Source of the DNA: Streptomyces cyaneus
Lineage (GTDB): Bacteria; Actinomycetota; Actinomycetes; Streptomycetales; Streptomycetaceae
Length of the DNA stretch: 64,000 bases
Reading direction: 5' to 3'
Assembly (NCBI RefSeq): GCF_004028635.1
Contig: NZ_RQJW01000003.1
Location: 310,001 to 374,000 of the forward strand
The notes beneath the pieces are model-generated. The model worked only from the letters and a program-made list of their open reading frames with translations. It was not told the origin of the DNA and made no database searches. This document shows positions 26,159 through 35,668 of the stretch, in pieces. The position numbers and the translations under genes are program-made. The number at the start of each line of letters is the position of its first letter. The stretch's first letter is position 1.

Positions 26159-28504
26159 CTACTTCCGCATGACGACGGGTTCGTGCCGGCGCAGCAGCCG
26201 GGAGACGACGTAGCCGAAGGCCAGCGAGAGCACGACCAGCATGGCCACGTTGAGCAGCCACACACCGGCCGAGTGCTCGAACAGGGGATCGCCGGTCAGG
26301 TCGCCGGGCACGATCCGGGACAGTTCGACGGTGCCGGCCATCGCGCCGAGCGCCCAGCGCGAGGGGACCAGCCAGGACAGTTGCTCCAGACCGGGCACGC
26401 CGTCCAGCTTCAGCAGGGCGCCGCAGAAGACGACCTGGACGATGGCGAGCAGCACCAGCAGCGGCATCGTCACCTCCTCCTTGCGCACCAGCGCGGAGAC
26501 GAGCAGACCGAGCATCATCGCCGTGAAAGCCAGTAGGGCCACCGCGACGGTGATTTCGACGAGGGGTGGCATCAACACGCCTTCGCCGCCAGGGGCGTTG
26601 AGGTCGACGCCGAGCAGGGCGACCAGGGTCAGCACGACCGCCTGCAGCACGGTGACCGTCCCCAGCACCACCACCTTGGACATCAGGTACGCCGATCTGG
26701 ACAGGCCGACCGCCCGCTCACGCTGGTAGATCACGCGCTCCTTGACGAGTTCGCGCACGGCGTTCGCCGCGCCCGTGAGGACTCCGCCGACGCACAGGAT
26801 CAGCAGCGCGTTCATCGCCGTCTCCTGGGTCAGCTTGCTCCCCGCCAGGGCGCGGGCCATCGCCCCCATCACGAACGGCAGGGCGATCATGATGGCGAGG
26901 AAGGTGCGGTCGGCGGCGAGCGCGGTGGTGTAGCGGCGGATCAGCGTGCCGAGCTGGGCGCCGCGGCTGCGCGGCCGGGGCGGCCGGGTGATGACGACCG
27001 GGCCGGTGCGGGGCTGCCGGGGCTGTCCGGTCGCGTCGGTGATGTACCTCCGGTGGAGGAGCGAGGTCCGGTAGTCGCCCGCCCAGTCCCGCTCCTGGTC
27101 GCGTTCGAAGGCCTCGAAGGCCTCCGGCCAGTGCTCGAAGCCGAAGAAGAGCAGGGCCTCCTCGGGCGGGCCGTAGTAGGCGATCCGTCCGCCGGGCGCG
27201 AGCACCAGGAGCCGGTCGCAGACGTCGAGGCTGAGCACGCTGTGGGTGACGACGATGACGGTGCGGCCGTCGTCGGCCAGGCCGCGCAGCATGTGCATCA
27301 CCGAGCGGTCCATGCCGGGGTCGAGCCCGGAGGTCGGCTCGTCGAGGAACAGCAGAGACGGCTTGGTCAGCAGCTCCAGGGCGACGCTCACCCGCTTGCG
27401 CTGCCCGCCCGACAGGCTGTGCAGCGGCTGCTCGGAGCGCTGCTGCAGGCCCAGTTCGCGGATGACCTCGTCGACCCTGGCCCGGCGCTCGGCCTTGGCG
27501 GTGTCCTGCGGAAAGCGCAGTTCGGCGGCGTAGGCCAGAGCGCTGCGGACGGTGAGCTGTGCGTGCAGGATGTCGTCCTGCGGGACCAGACCGATGCGCT
27601 GGCGCAACTCGGCGTAGTCGCGGTAGAGATCGCGGCCGTCGTAGAGCACGGTGCCGTGGTCGGCGGGGCGCTGTCCGGTGAGGGCGTTGAGCAGCGTGGA
27701 CTTCCCGGCGCCGCTCGGGCCGACGACCGCGAGCAGGCACTTCTCCCCCACCGGGAAGGAGACGCGGTCGAGCAGGGTCCTGCGGCCGTGATCGACGAAG
27801 ACCTCGAGGTCCTGCACTTCGAGGGAGATCTCACCGGTGTCGACGTACTCCTGCAACTGGTCCCCGACCAGGCAGAACGCGGAGTGGCCGATGCCGACGA
27901 CGTCACCGGGGCCGAGGGGCGCGCCGGTGACGCGACTGCCGTTGAGGTAGGTGCCGTTGTGGCTGCCCAGATCGGCGATCTCGTGGGTCCCGTCGGGGAG
28001 GGCGCGCAGCTCGGCGTGGTGGCGGGAGACGATCAGGTCGTCGATGACCAGGTCGTTGTCGGCGGCGCGGCCGATGCGGACGGTGCGGGTGGACAGCGGG
28101 CGCACGGAGGTGGGCTGCCGAAAGGTACCGGTGCGGCCGGGCATGGAGACCGCCGAGGGACGCTCCGGCGCCGCCGTCCGGCCGGGGCGGTCCAGCAGCA
28201 CCGCACGGGGGCCGTCGGACGGGTTGCCGAAGCGCAGGACGGTGCCGGGGCCGACGTCCCACTCGTGGATGCGGCGGCCTTCGGTGTAGGTGCCGTTCGT
28301 GCTGTTGTCGTCCTCGAGGGTCCAGTGGTCGGCCTCGGGGCGCAGCACCGCGTGATGCCAGGAGACGCGGGCGTCGTCGATGACGATGTCGCTGAGCGGG
28401 TCGCGTCCGACGTGGTAGTCACGGCCCGGGGTCATCACGGTGGAGCCCGACTCGGTCTCCAGGACGAGTACGGGCGCAGTCGGTGCGGCCGAACGCTCCG
28501 CCAT
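26159..28504 (-). CDS. Two-FHA ABCG-type ABC transporter (Rv1747-like)
   Basis: A 781-residue fused protein. FHA domain 1 spans residues 28-92 (HVGRDPLSD, HHAVL, NSTNGT) and FHA domain 2 spans 140-205 (RIGRAADND, HHAEL, SHNGT). The ABC ATPase follows with Walker A GPSGAGKST at 262-270, signature LSGGQRKR at 364-371 and Walker B LLFLDEP. The C-terminal 240 residues hold six membrane helices. The architecture equals mycobacterial Rv1747, an exporter controlled by FHA binding to phosphothreonine. It heads an operon with an SH3-like protein and a Ser/Thr kinase, so phosphorylation control is likely. Exported substrate unknown. Confidence 0.93.
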   Translation of the reverse strand: MAERSAAPTAPVLVLETESGSTVMTPGRDYHVGRDPLSDIVIDDARVSWHHAVLRPEADHWTLEDDNSTNGTYTEGRRIHEWDVGPGTVLRFGNPSDGPRAVLLDRPGRTAAPERPSAVSMPGRTGTFRQPTSVRPLSTRTVRIGRAADNDLVIDDLIVSRHHAELRALPDGTHEIADLGSHNGTYLNGSRVTGAPLGPGDVVGIGHSAFCLVGDQLQEYVDTGEISLEVQDLEVFVDHGRRTLLDRVSFPVGEKCLLAVVGPSGAGKSTLLNALTGQRPADHGTVLYDGRDLYRDYAELRQRIGLVPQDDILHAQLTVRSALAYAAELRFPQDTAKAERRARVDEVIRELGLQQRSEQPLHSLSGGQRKRVSVALELLTKPSLLFLDEPTSGLDPGMDRSVMHMLRGLADDGRTVIVVTHSVLSLDVCDRLLVLAPGGRIAYYGPPEEALLFFGFEHWPEAFEAFERDQERDWAGDYRTSLLHRRYITDATGQPRQPRTGPVVITRPPRPRSRGAQLGTLIRRYTTALAADRTFLAIMIALPFVMGAMARALAGSKLTQETAMNALLILCVGGVLTGAANAVRELVKERVIYQRERAVGLSRSAYLMSKVVVLGTVTVLQAVVLTLVALLGVDLNAPGGEGVLMPPLVEITVAVALLAFTAMMLGLLVSALVRKEEVTMPLLVLLAIVQVVFCGALLKLDGVPGLEQLSWLVPSRWALGAMAGTVELSRIVPGDLTGDPLFEHSAGVWLLNVAMLVVLSLAFGYVVSRLLRRHEPVVMRK

Positions 28505-28560
28505 GCCAAGATTCTATCGATCTGCCCATATATGCGCCTGCCTGGATCCAGGACTTGGAT

Positions 28561-28598
28561 CACCCGGGACTGAGAACACCCGGGACCTGGGACTGAGA
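28561..28598. repeat. Decayed short direct repeats
   Basis: CACCCGGGAC occurs at 28561 and 28577, and GGGACTGAGA at 28566 and 28589. The cluster lies between the FHA-transporter start and the stop of the next minus-strand gene at 28633. Confidence 0.55.
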
Positions 28599-28632
28599 CC
28601 GCTCAGAACAGGGATCGCTCGGGACAGCGGGT

Positions 28633-29043
28633 TCACCCGACGGACACGACCAGCGCCGGGATGGTCCGCTGCATACGCAGCGCGTCCACCGACTCGGCGA
28701 GCAGTTCGTACTCGGTGGTGTCGTCGCTCACCGCGAGCCTCACCAGTCGCCCGGCCGCCAACTCATCGGCGACCAGCTCCTGTTGGCCGACGTCGCCGCA
28801 CCAGGTGCGCAGTACGGCCGGTACGTCGAGCACGGTGTCGCCGACCGGGACGAGCGCGCCCGGCGGGAAGTGCTCGGCGTCGGGTTGCGGGTCTAATCGC
28901 TCGGCGATCCAGGAAGCCCGGTCACGTAACCACCACAGGGCAAGGGCCAGGGTGGGCGCCCGGTAGGTCCCCAGGGGTACACCGATGCGCCGTCCGCCGC
29001 AGACGCCGTATGCGGTGACATGGCACAGGAACTCGTCGTGCAC
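28633..29043 (-). CDS. Conserved hypothetical protein
   Basis: A 136-residue soluble protein with GVCGGRRIGVPLGTYRAPTL near the N-terminus and an acidic, Leu-rich second half ending IPALVVSVG. Codon use is typical of the region. I do not recognise a family. It lies 128 bp upstream of the FHA-transporter gene on the same strand and could belong to that operon, although a repeat-rich gap separates them. Confidence 0.7.
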   Translation of the reverse strand: MHDEFLCHVTAYGVCGGRRIGVPLGTYRAPTLALALWWLRDRASWIAERLDPQPDAEHFPPGALVPVGDTVLDVPAVLRTWCGDVGQQELVADELAAGRLVRLAVSDDTTEYELLAESVDALRMQRTIPALVVSVG

Positions 29044-29510
29044 GTAGCCTCCCCCGTGTTGCCGTGTTCGCCTCTCGGCGGACCTCGCTTTCCGTGCGGC
29101 TCGTGAGCGGTGTGTAAGGGCACCGTCGCCCCATGTGAGGCACCCTCGTAGTCGAGTATGTTCACTACTGAAACACTGTCACCACGACTTTCCGGCCAGT
29201 CTCCTGGCATATTCACAGCCGGTGTTGGCCGAAATACGGCGGGTACACGTCAACCTCGGGGGATGACCGGGCATTACCTCGGGAGTGATCGAGCTTTCCG
29301 CAGCGTGCGGGCATCGATGCGGTGCCGGTTCGCCGCGAGCGGGATCGCGCTCCTTCGAGGGCTGGAACGCCCGCGAGCCCGGTGCGCCGGCCCGGACGGT
29401 CGCCGTCGAGTGGACCCCGCAGGGCTGCTGCACGGCGTGAGCGATGAGTTCCGTGCCTCGCGGCGGTCTGAGCAGTGAAGGCCGCGAAGAGCGCCGCGAG
29501 GGAGGACACC
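29044..29510. other. 467 bp without a convincing gene
   Basis: The stretch separates a minus-strand hypothetical gene and the plus-strand DUF1905 gene, so it must hold both promoters. Open frames inside it lack streptomycete codon bias or ribosome-binding sites. No clear palindrome, repeat or RNA gene was seen. Confidence 0.5.
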
Positions 29511-29816
29511 ATGACCGCGAACGGGAAGATGACCACGAGCGGGAAACTGGACGCGGAATTCACCGCCGTCCTGGTCAAGAGCACCGCCAAGGGCGGCTGG
29601 ACCTATGTCGTCTGGCCGGAGTCCGTCGACTTCTTCGGTACCCGTGGACTGGTCAGGATCCGGGGGACGGTCGACGGACATCCGTTCCAGAGTTCGTTCA
29701 TGGCCCTCGGAGACGGCACCCACAAGCTTCCCGTCAAGGCCGATGTGCGCAAGGCCATCGGGAAGCAGGAGGGCGACTGGGTGACCGTGCGTCTGACGGA
29801 GCGGCTCAGCCCTTGA
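29511..29816 (+). CDS. DUF1905-family small protein
   Basis: A 101-residue protein with the DUF1905 beta-barrel core ([54 protein letters not shown]). Function unknown; the fold is often found with YdeI-like proteins. GAGGGAGGA precedes the ATG at 29511. Its 3' end overlaps the convergent aldo/keto reductase gene by 11 bp. Confidence 0.85.
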   Translation: MTANGKMTTSGKLDAEFTAVLVKSTAKGGWTYVVWPESVDFFGTRGLVRIRGTVDGHPFQSSFMALGDGTHKLPVKADVRKAIGKQEGDWVTVRLTERLSP

Positions 29817-30801
29817 GGATCGCGTCGATACGGTCCAGTTCCTCCGCGTCGAAGTCCAGGTTGCGGGTGGCGGCGACGCTGTCCTCGATCTGCTGCGCAC
29901 TGCTCGCACCGACAAGCGCCGAGGTCACCCGGCCGCCGCGAAGAACCCAGGCCAGGGCCAGCTGGGCCAGGGTCTGGCCACGGGACTCGGCGATGTCGTT
30001 CAGTGCGCGCAGCTTGCCCAGCAGTTCCCCGGTGATCGCGTCGGCGTTCAGGAACGGACTGCCGCTCGCGGCCCGCGAGTCCTGCGGGATGCCGTCGAGG
30101 TAGCGGGAGGTCAGCTGGCCCTGCGCCAGCGGGGAGAAGACGATCGAACCGACCTGCAGCTCGTCCAGGGCGTCGAGGAGGCCCTCCTCCTCAGGGCGGC
30201 GGTTCAGCATCGAGTACGCCGGCTGGTGGATGAGGAGCGGGGTGCCCAGCTCGCCGAGGATGCGGGCGGCCTCGCGGGTCTGCTCGGCCGAGTAGTTGGA
30301 GACGCCGACGTACAGCGCCTTGCCCTGCTGCACCGCCGAGTGCAGGGCGCCCATCGTCTCCTCCAGCGGAGTGTCCGGGTCGGGGCGGTGCGAGTAGAAG
30401 ATGTCGACGTAGTCCAGGCCCATCCGCTTCAGGCTCTGGTCGAGCGAGGACAGCAGGTACTTGCGCGAGCCCCACTCGCCGTACGGGCCGGGCCACATCA
30501 GATAGCCGGCCTTGGTGGAGATGATCAGCTCGTCGCGGTACGGCGCGAAGTCCGTCTTCAGCGCCTCACCGAACGCCGACTCGGCGGCCCCGGGCGGCGG
30601 GCCGTAGTTGTTGGCCAGGTCGAAGTGGGTGACGCCGAGGTCGAAAGCGCGGCGCAGGATGGCCCGCTGGTGCTCGACCGAGCGGTCCGCCGGGCCGAAG
30701 TTGTGCCACAGGCCGAGGGACAGCGCCGGGAGCTTGAGGCCGCTGCGTCCGGTGCGCCGGTAGGGCATGTCCGCGTAGCGGTCGGTGTGTGCGGTGTACA
30801 A
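29806..30801 (-). CDS. Aldo/keto reductase, YghZ/glyceraldehyde-3-phosphate reductase-like
   Basis: A 331-residue reductase with a full tetrad: Asp61 and Tyr66 in [10 protein letters not shown], Lys97 in STKAGY and His138 in YSHRPD. The opening [23 protein letters not shown] is typical of the E. coli YghZ subgroup. TTG 30801 is chosen because TGGAG stands 5 bp upstream and homologues start with MYTAH; an ATG at 30828 is the alternative. It is divergent from a LysR gene, the usual sign of regulation by that neighbour. Confidence 0.9.
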   Translation of the reverse strand: MYTAHTDRYADMPYRRTGRSGLKLPALSLGLWHNFGPADRSVEHQRAILRRAFDLGVTHFDLANNYGPPPGAAESAFGEALKTDFAPYRDELIISTKAGYLMWPGPYGEWGSRKYLLSSLDQSLKRMGLDYVDIFYSHRPDPDTPLEETMGALHSAVQQGKALYVGVSNYSAEQTREAARILGELGTPLLIHQPAYSMLNRRPEEEGLLDALDELQVGSIVFSPLAQGQLTSRYLDGIPQDSRAASGSPFLNADAITGELLGKLRALNDIAESRGQTLAQLALAWVLRGGRVTSALVGASSAQQIEDSVAATRNLDFDAEELDRIDAILKG

Positions 30802-30915
30802 CGCGACTCCAGAGGGGTTGGCACACATGAGGACGGTTCCACAGAACCGGTGGGCGACCGGTATTCCAGTCGCCGTCCACTCTGTCGTGACCTGCGGGCA
30901 GTGGTCCAACAGGTA

Positions 30916-30929
30916 AATCCGATGGGATT
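30916..30929. promoter_or_regulatory. Candidate LysR operator
   Basis: AATCC-GATG-GGATT is a 14 bp inverted repeat in the 149 bp between the divergent reductase and lysR starts, 21 bp before the lysR ATG. A TACGCT hexamer at 30937-30942 may be the -10 of a leaderless lysR transcript. Confidence 0.45.
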
Positions 30930-30950
30930 CAGCGGCTACGCTGCTCAATC

Positions 30951-31838
30951 ATGGAACTGCGCCATCTCCAGCACTTCGTGGCGGTCGCCGAGGACCAGCA
31001 CTTCACTCGGGCGGCAGAGCGCCTGATGGTGTCCCAGTCGGGCCTGTCGGCCTCGATCCGGGCCCTGGAACGGGAGTTGCAGACCCCGCTGTTCGTGCGG
31101 ACGACCCGCCGGGTGACGCTCACCCCGGCCGGGCGGGCGCTGCTGGGCGAGGCGGAGCGGATCCTGGCGCAGGTGCGGGCGGCCCATGAGGCGGTGGCCG
31201 CGGTGCAGGGCGTGCTGCGCGGGATGCTGGCGCTCGGGTCGGAGCAGTGCATCGCCGGGGTGCATGTGGCGGGGCTGCTCGCGGCCTTCCGGCGGCAGCA
31301 TCCGGACGTGGAGATCTGCCTGCGCCAGGCGGGGTCGGGCGCGCTCGCGGAGGAGGTCGCGGCCGGGCGCCTGGACCTGGCCTTCGCGGTGCGCACGGCC
31401 GAGGAGGACATCGACCAGCTGCGGGTCGTACCGCTGACCAGCGAGCCGATGACCGTCCTGTGCCATCCGAGCCACCGGCTCGCCGCCGCCGGCGCCGCGG
31501 TCACTCCCGAGGAGCTGGGCGGCGAGGTCTTCGTCGACTTCCACCCGGACTGGGGGCCGCGCCGCACCACCGACGCCGCGTTCGCCGCGGCCGGCGTCCG
31601 GCGGAGCGTCGCCCTGGAGGTGAACGACGTGCACAGCCTCCTGGACCTGGTGGACGAGGACCTCGGCATCGCCGTCGTACCGCGTCACTTCCGGCACAAG
31701 CGGCGGTCCCTGACCGCGCTGCCGGTGAAGGGCGCCGGCGAGACGGTCTACGAGACGGTCGCCCTGCTGCCGCGCGCGCAGGCCACGAGCCCGGCGGCCC
31801 GGGCGCTGATGGCATTGCTGGACTCAGCGGGCGCGTGA
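30951..31838 (+). CDS. LysR-family transcriptional regulator
   Basis: A 295-residue regulator. Residues 1-60 are the winged helix-turn-helix (LRHLQHFVAVAEDQHFTRAA, SQSGLSASIRALE), and residues 90-290 form the periplasmic-binding-like effector domain. It probably controls the divergent aldo/keto reductase and itself. The effector is unknown. A DinB-type gene follows after 27 bp. Confidence 0.92.
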   Translation: MELRHLQHFVAVAEDQHFTRAAERLMVSQSGLSASIRALERELQTPLFVRTTRRVTLTPAGRALLGEAERILAQVRAAHEAVAAVQGVLRGMLALGSEQCIAGVHVAGLLAAFRRQHPDVEICLRQAGSGALAEEVAAGRLDLAFAVRTAEEDIDQLRVVPLTSEPMTVLCHPSHRLAAAGAAVTPEELGGEVFVDFHPDWGPRRTTDAAFAAAGVRRSVALEVNDVHSLLDLVDEDLGIAVVPRHFRHKRRSLTALPVKGAGETVYETVALLPRAQATSPAARALMALLDSAGA

Positions 31839-31865
31839 CGGACGGCTTTGCGCAATGGTGGATGC

Positions 31866-32375
31866 ATGCATGCCAAGGACATCCTCATCGACGGGTACAA
31901 CCGCATCCAGGAAGAAGTCCACGCCGCCGTCGAGGGCCTCGACCCCGACGACCTGCACGCCCGCCCCTCCTCCGACACCAACTCCATCGCCTGGCTGGTC
32001 TGGCATCTCACCCGCGTCCAGGACGACCACATCGCCGACGCCTTCGAACTCGACCAGGTGTGGCTGACGCAGGACTTCCAGAAGACCTTCGGGCTCGACC
32101 TGCCGCGCCATGACACCGGGTACGGGCATAGCGCCGCGAAGGTCGCCAAGGTGCGGGTCGACTCCGGTGACCTGCTGACCCGTTACTACGACGCCGTGCA
32201 CGCCCAGACCCTCGGGGCACTGCGCGAGGTGGCCGCCAAGGATCTGGAGCGCATCGTGGACGAGCGCTGGGATCCGCCGGTCACTCTCGGCGTACGACTG
32301 GTCAGCGTCCTGTCCGACGATCTGCAGCACGTCGGACAGGCCGCCTATCTCCGCGGGCTGCTGAAGAGCTCATAG
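31866..32375 (+). CDS. DinB/DUF664-family protein
   Basis: A 169-residue four-helix-bundle protein related to mycothiol-dependent DinB enzymes. Metal-binding histidines are seen in LVWHLTRVQDDH and near the C-terminus in LQHVGQAAYLRG. Members transfer or isomerise thiol adducts, often using mycothiol in actinomycetes; the substrate here is unknown. It may be co-transcribed with the lysR gene. Confidence 0.85.
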   Translation: MHAKDILIDGYNRIQEEVHAAVEGLDPDDLHARPSSDTNSIAWLVWHLTRVQDDHIADAFELDQVWLTQDFQKTFGLDLPRHDTGYGHSAAKVAKVRVDSGDLLTRYYDAVHAQTLGALREVAAKDLERIVDERWDPPVTLGVRLVSVLSDDLQHVGQAAYLRGLLKSS

Positions 32376-32406
32376 CCGCTGAGGAGCGCACAGCCCGCGA
32401 GCCGCT

Positions 32407-33477
32407 TCACAGCGCGGCCGCGTACCCCGGCAGGACGACGTCCTCGATGAGGGCCTTGCGCTCGTCGAACGGGATGAACGCGCTCTTGACGGCGTTCACA
32501 GTGACCGTGCGCAGGTCCTCGACCGTCCAGCCCGCCTCCTCGACCAGCAGGGACATCTCGCGCGTCATCGTCGTACCGGAGACCAGACGGTTGTCGGTGT
32601 TGAGGGTGACGCGGAAGCCGAGGTCCTTGAGCGCGGTGATCGGGTGCTCGGCGATGGAGGTGGCGGCACCGGTCTGCAGGTTGGACGTCGGGCACATCTC
32701 CAGCGCGACACGGCGGTCGCGCACCCAGCCGGCCAGGCGGCCGAGCTTGCCGTCCACTATGTCGTCGGTGATCCGCACGCCGTGACCGATGCGCTGGGCG
32801 CCGCACACCTGGAGGGCCTGGTGGATGCTGGGCAGACCGTGTGCCTCGCCGGCGTGGATGGTGAACGGGACGCTCTCGCGGCGCAGGTGCTCGAAGGCGT
32901 CGAGGTGGTCGGCGGGCGGGAAGCCGTCCTCGGCACCGGCGATGTCGAAGCCCACCACACCAGCGTCCCGGAAGGCTACGGCGAGGTCGGCGGCCTCGCG
33001 CACGCGGTCGAACATCCGCATCCCGCACAGGAGGGTGCCGACGCGGACAGGAGTGCCGGCCGCGGCCGCCTTCGCCATGCCGGCCGCCAGGCCCTCCTGG
33101 ACGGTCTCGACGACCTCGGCGAGCGTGAGACCGCCGTTGGTGTTCAGCTCGGGGGCGTAACGCACCTCGCCGTACACGACACCGTCGGCGGCCAGGTCGA
33201 GGACGTACTCCTCGGCGGTGCGCAGCAGCCCCTCGCGGGTCTGCATCACGGCGAGGGTGTGCTCGAAGGTGGCGATGTAGCGGACCAGGTCGCCGGAGTT
33301 CGCGGCCTCGCAGTACCAGGCGGCGAGCTCGTCCGGGTCGGTGGTGGGCAGGGTGTGGCCGACCGTCTCCGCGAGCTCCACCACGGTGGCGGGGCGCAGG
33401 CCGCCGTCGAGGTGGTCGTGCAGGACGGCCTTGGGGAGGCGGCGGATCACTTCGGCGTCTACGCGCGTAGCAGTCAT
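32407..33477 (-). CDS. add: Adenosine deaminase
   Basis: A 356-residue zinc hydrolase that converts adenosine to inosine in purine salvage. Zinc ligands are His20 and His22 in LHDHLDG, His208 in HAGE, and Asp295 in NTDN; catalytic Glu211 and His232 (IGHGVR) are also present. Length and motif order fit the bacterial family. The gene lies behind a VOC gene on the same strand, with a repeat-containing 114 bp gap. Confidence 0.95.
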   Translation of the reverse strand: MTATRVDAEVIRRLPKAVLHDHLDGGLRPATVVELAETVGHTLPTTDPDELAAWYCEAANSGDLVRYIATFEHTLAVMQTREGLLRTAEEYVLDLAADGVVYGEVRYAPELNTNGGLTLAEVVETVQEGLAAGMAKAAAAGTPVRVGTLLCGMRMFDRVREAADLAVAFRDAGVVGFDIAGAEDGFPPADHLDAFEHLRRESVPFTIHAGEAHGLPSIHQALQVCGAQRIGHGVRITDDIVDGKLGRLAGWVRDRRVALEMCPTSNLQTGAATSIAEHPITALKDLGFRVTLNTDNRLVSGTTMTREMSLLVEEAGWTVEDLRTVTVNAVKSAFIPFDERKALIEDVVLPGYAAAL

Positions 33478-33520
33478 GACGGGTCTTTCCTTGAGCCTTG
33501 AGCGGGGCGGTTCGGAGCGG

Positions 33521-33590
33521 CGGGAGGAGTGTCGGAGGGTCTCGGCGGGTCGGGAGGAGTTTCGGAGGTTCGATACGGCGCGGGAGGAGA
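33521..33590. repeat. Three copies of CGGGAGGAG(T/A) at 30 bp spacing
   Basis: Copies start at 33521, 33551 and 33581. The first two are longer and match over 17 of 18 bases. The array fills the gap between the VOC gene and add. Confidence 0.7.
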
Positions 33591-33591
33591 G

Positions 33592-33978
33592 TCAGCCGGC
33601 CGGCTGGAGCAGGTCCCAGCGGTTGCCGTACAGGTCCTGGAAGACGGCGACAGAGCCGTACGGCTCGTGCCGGGGCTCCTCCAGGAAGGTCACGCCCGCG
33701 GCGAGCATGCGGGCGTGGTCGCGGGCGAAGTCGTCGGTGTACAGGAAGTACCCGACGCGCCCGCCGGTCTGGTCACCGACCCGGGCGCGCTGCTGCTCAC
33801 CCTTGGCCCGGGCCAGCAGCAGACCGGTGCCCTCGTCGCCGGGCTGGACGACGACCCAGCGGGAGCCGTCCGGGCGCGGGGTGTCCTCGACGAGCCGGAA
33901 GCCGAGGGCTTCGGTGTAGTGGCGGATCGCCTCGTCGTAGTCGTCGACGACGAGGGTGACCAGGGCGATGCGTCTCAT
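33592..33978 (-). CDS. VOC-family protein
   Basis: A 128-residue glyoxalase-like single domain with VTLVVDDYDEAIRHYTEALGF, WVVVQPGD and YGNRWDLLQ. Small VOC proteins of this sort are often resistance or isomerase enzymes, but nothing defines the substrate. ATG 33978 is preferred; longer frames upstream lack support. It may be co-transcribed with add. Confidence 0.85.
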   Translation of the reverse strand: MRRIALVTLVVDDYDEAIRHYTEALGFRLVEDTPRPDGSRWVVVQPGDEGTGLLLARAKGEQQRARVGDQTGGRVGYFLYTDDFARDHARMLAAGVTFLEEPRHEPYGSVAVFQDLYGNRWDLLQPAG

Positions 33979-34142
33979 CGGGGCCTTCCGGGAGGTGCGA
34001 TTGACGGGAGAGGTTATACGTAAAACGTCGTGGACGCCAGTCGGTGAACGAACGGTCATGCCCGGGGATGCGCCCCAGGCATGACCGGGGCGGCAAGCGC
34101 CGGTCGGAACTCCAATTGGGCATCGGACAGCCCATGGCGACA

Positions 34143-34193
34143 CATCACCGGACCAGGGCGATGCATCACCGGACCGAGACGCATCTCCGGGCC
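34143..34193. repeat. Short direct repeats CATCACCGGACC
   Basis: Exact copies lie at 34143-34154 and 34164-34175, and a diverged copy at 34182-34193, spaced 21 and 18 bp. They lie just beyond the stop codon of the glycine-rich protein gene. Confidence 0.55.
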
Positions 34194-34215
34194 ATGGCCC
34201 GCCCCGGTTCCACGG

Positions 34216-35358
34216 TCAGGGGATGGGCGTCGCGTCGATGACGACGGCGCCGTTTCCGCCGACGTTTCCGGCCACACCGTCGTCCCCGGCGCTACCGGCC
34301 GACCCGCCGGCCGCGGAAGCACCGCCGCCGGTGGCGCCTGCTCCACCCGCGCCGCCCGCTCCACCCATGCCGCCATCGCCGCCGCTGCCGCCTGCGCCGA
34401 AGGTGAACCCGTCGACGGTGACGCCGGCGCCACCGGCCCCGCCGCTGCCACCGGAGCCTCCGGTGCCGCCACTGCCACCGGCCCCACCCGTACCGCTGTG
34501 TTGGCTTGCGCCACTGCCGCCTGCCGTACCGGAGCCGCCCGCGGCGCCGGCGTTGCCGTCATCGCCGTTCAGCGCGGCGATGGGGACACCCAGACACCGT
34601 GATACCCGACCGCCGGTACCGCCGGATCCGGTGATGGCGCCGCCGGCACCACCGCCGCCGCCCAGCCCTCCGGCCCCGCCGAGCCCTCCGACAGCGCCAC
34701 CGCCACCGCCCCGGCCGCCCGTGGGGGCCCTGGTGCCTGCGGCCCCGCCGGAGGCGGACGCGAGATCCACCGCCGCGGTGAGGCCCACCGAGCTCTCCTG
34801 ACCGGCTCCACCGAGGGAGCCGGAGCTGCCCGCGCTCCCGGGACCGCCGCCGAAGGGGCCGCCTCCGCTGCCGCCCGGGCCGCCGTTTGCGCCGGTCCCC
34901 GCGCCGCCGGCACTGCCACCCGCTCCCACCACGACGGTCAGGGTCACGCCGCCGGTCAGTACCTCGGTGCACTCCACGAAGCTGCCGGAGCCGCCGCCAC
35001 CGCCGGCGGCACCTCCCCCTCCGCCACCGCCTCCACCACCGCCGCCTCCGCCCAGCGCGAGCAGGGCGTTGCCGCCGCCCCCACCGCCACCACCACCGCC
35101 GCCACCGGCTCCGCCACTCCCGCCGGCCCCGGCTCCCCAGACCCTGAAGGTCACGATTTTCAGGTCAGTGGGACCACCGGGGAGGGTGAAGGTGAACACG
35201 CCGGGATTCGTGAAGCTCGTCTGCTGGTCCGGCTGCGCGGACGCGCTGTCGGCGCCCACCATCGGCGGGAGCAGTCCGCCCACCAGCACTGCCGCGCCTA
35301 CGCCGACCCGTCTTCTCAGGCTCGCCCGCCTCTGCCGGTTCATCGATGCCCACACCAT
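34216..35358 (-). CDS. Secreted glycine-rich repeat protein
   Basis: A 380-residue protein with a signal peptide (RRASLRRRVGVGAAVLVGGL, then GADSASAQ). Residues 50-75 form an adhesin-like strand segment (FTFTLPGGPTDLKIVTFRVWG) that opens the glycine-rich domain seen in many secreted bacterial proteins. The rest is extremely Gly/Ala-rich with short GGxGG repeats and only two mature cysteines (VECTEV, VSRCLG), recalling mycobacterial PGRS regions. It is probably a surface or matrix protein. GGAGGAGG precedes the ATG at 35358. Its mirror strand shows an open Pro-rich frame, which is an artefact. Confidence 0.82.
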   Translation of the reverse strand: MVWASMNRQRRASLRRRVGVGAAVLVGGLLPPMVGADSASAQPDQQTSFTNPGVFTFTLPGGPTDLKIVTFRVWGAGAGGSGGAGGGGGGGGGGGGNALLALGGGGGGGGGGGGGGAAGGGGGSGSFVECTEVLTGGVTLTVVVGAGGSAGGAGTGANGGPGGSGGGPFGGGPGSAGSSGSLGGAGQESSVGLTAAVDLASASGGAAGTRAPTGGRGGGGGAVGGLGGAGGLGGGGGAGGAITGSGGTGGRVSRCLGVPIAALNGDDGNAGAAGGSGTAGGSGASQHSGTGGAGGSGGTGGSGGSGGAGGAGVTVDGFTFGAGGSGGDGGMGGAGGAGGAGATGGGASAAGGSAGSAGDDGVAGNVGGNGAVVIDATPIP

Positions 35359-35668
35359 GTTGTGCCTCCTCCAACTCGTACGCGTCATGCACGAGTACGC
35401 ACGTGACGGGCGTCGGCGGCTTTCCCCGAACCGACGCCATGGGAATGCCTGCCCGGCCGAGACATGACGCCCGTGCCGCACAAGAGGGGCGGAAAGGGGC
35501 AAAAGAAGCAGTGGGATTCAGCCACTGGAGCACGGGTGGGGCACCTGAGGGTCGCGAGGCAGAAGGGAGTTGACGACAGGACCGAGAGCGGCCTAGGACA
35601 CAAGCCCGAGCCGAGGCGGGACCCGAGTCCGATCTGCACGGCTCCCCTCCCCCGCTACCGTCCCGGCC

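Noticed and set aside
29158..29478. 106-codon plus-strand frame before the DUF1905 gene
   Set aside because: Arg-rich translation without motifs or ribosome-binding site; codon bias is wrong.
34223..34801. Proline-rich plus-strand open frame
   Set aside because: It is the complement of the glycine-rich secreted protein gene; GGC codons read as GCC/CCG on the other strand.
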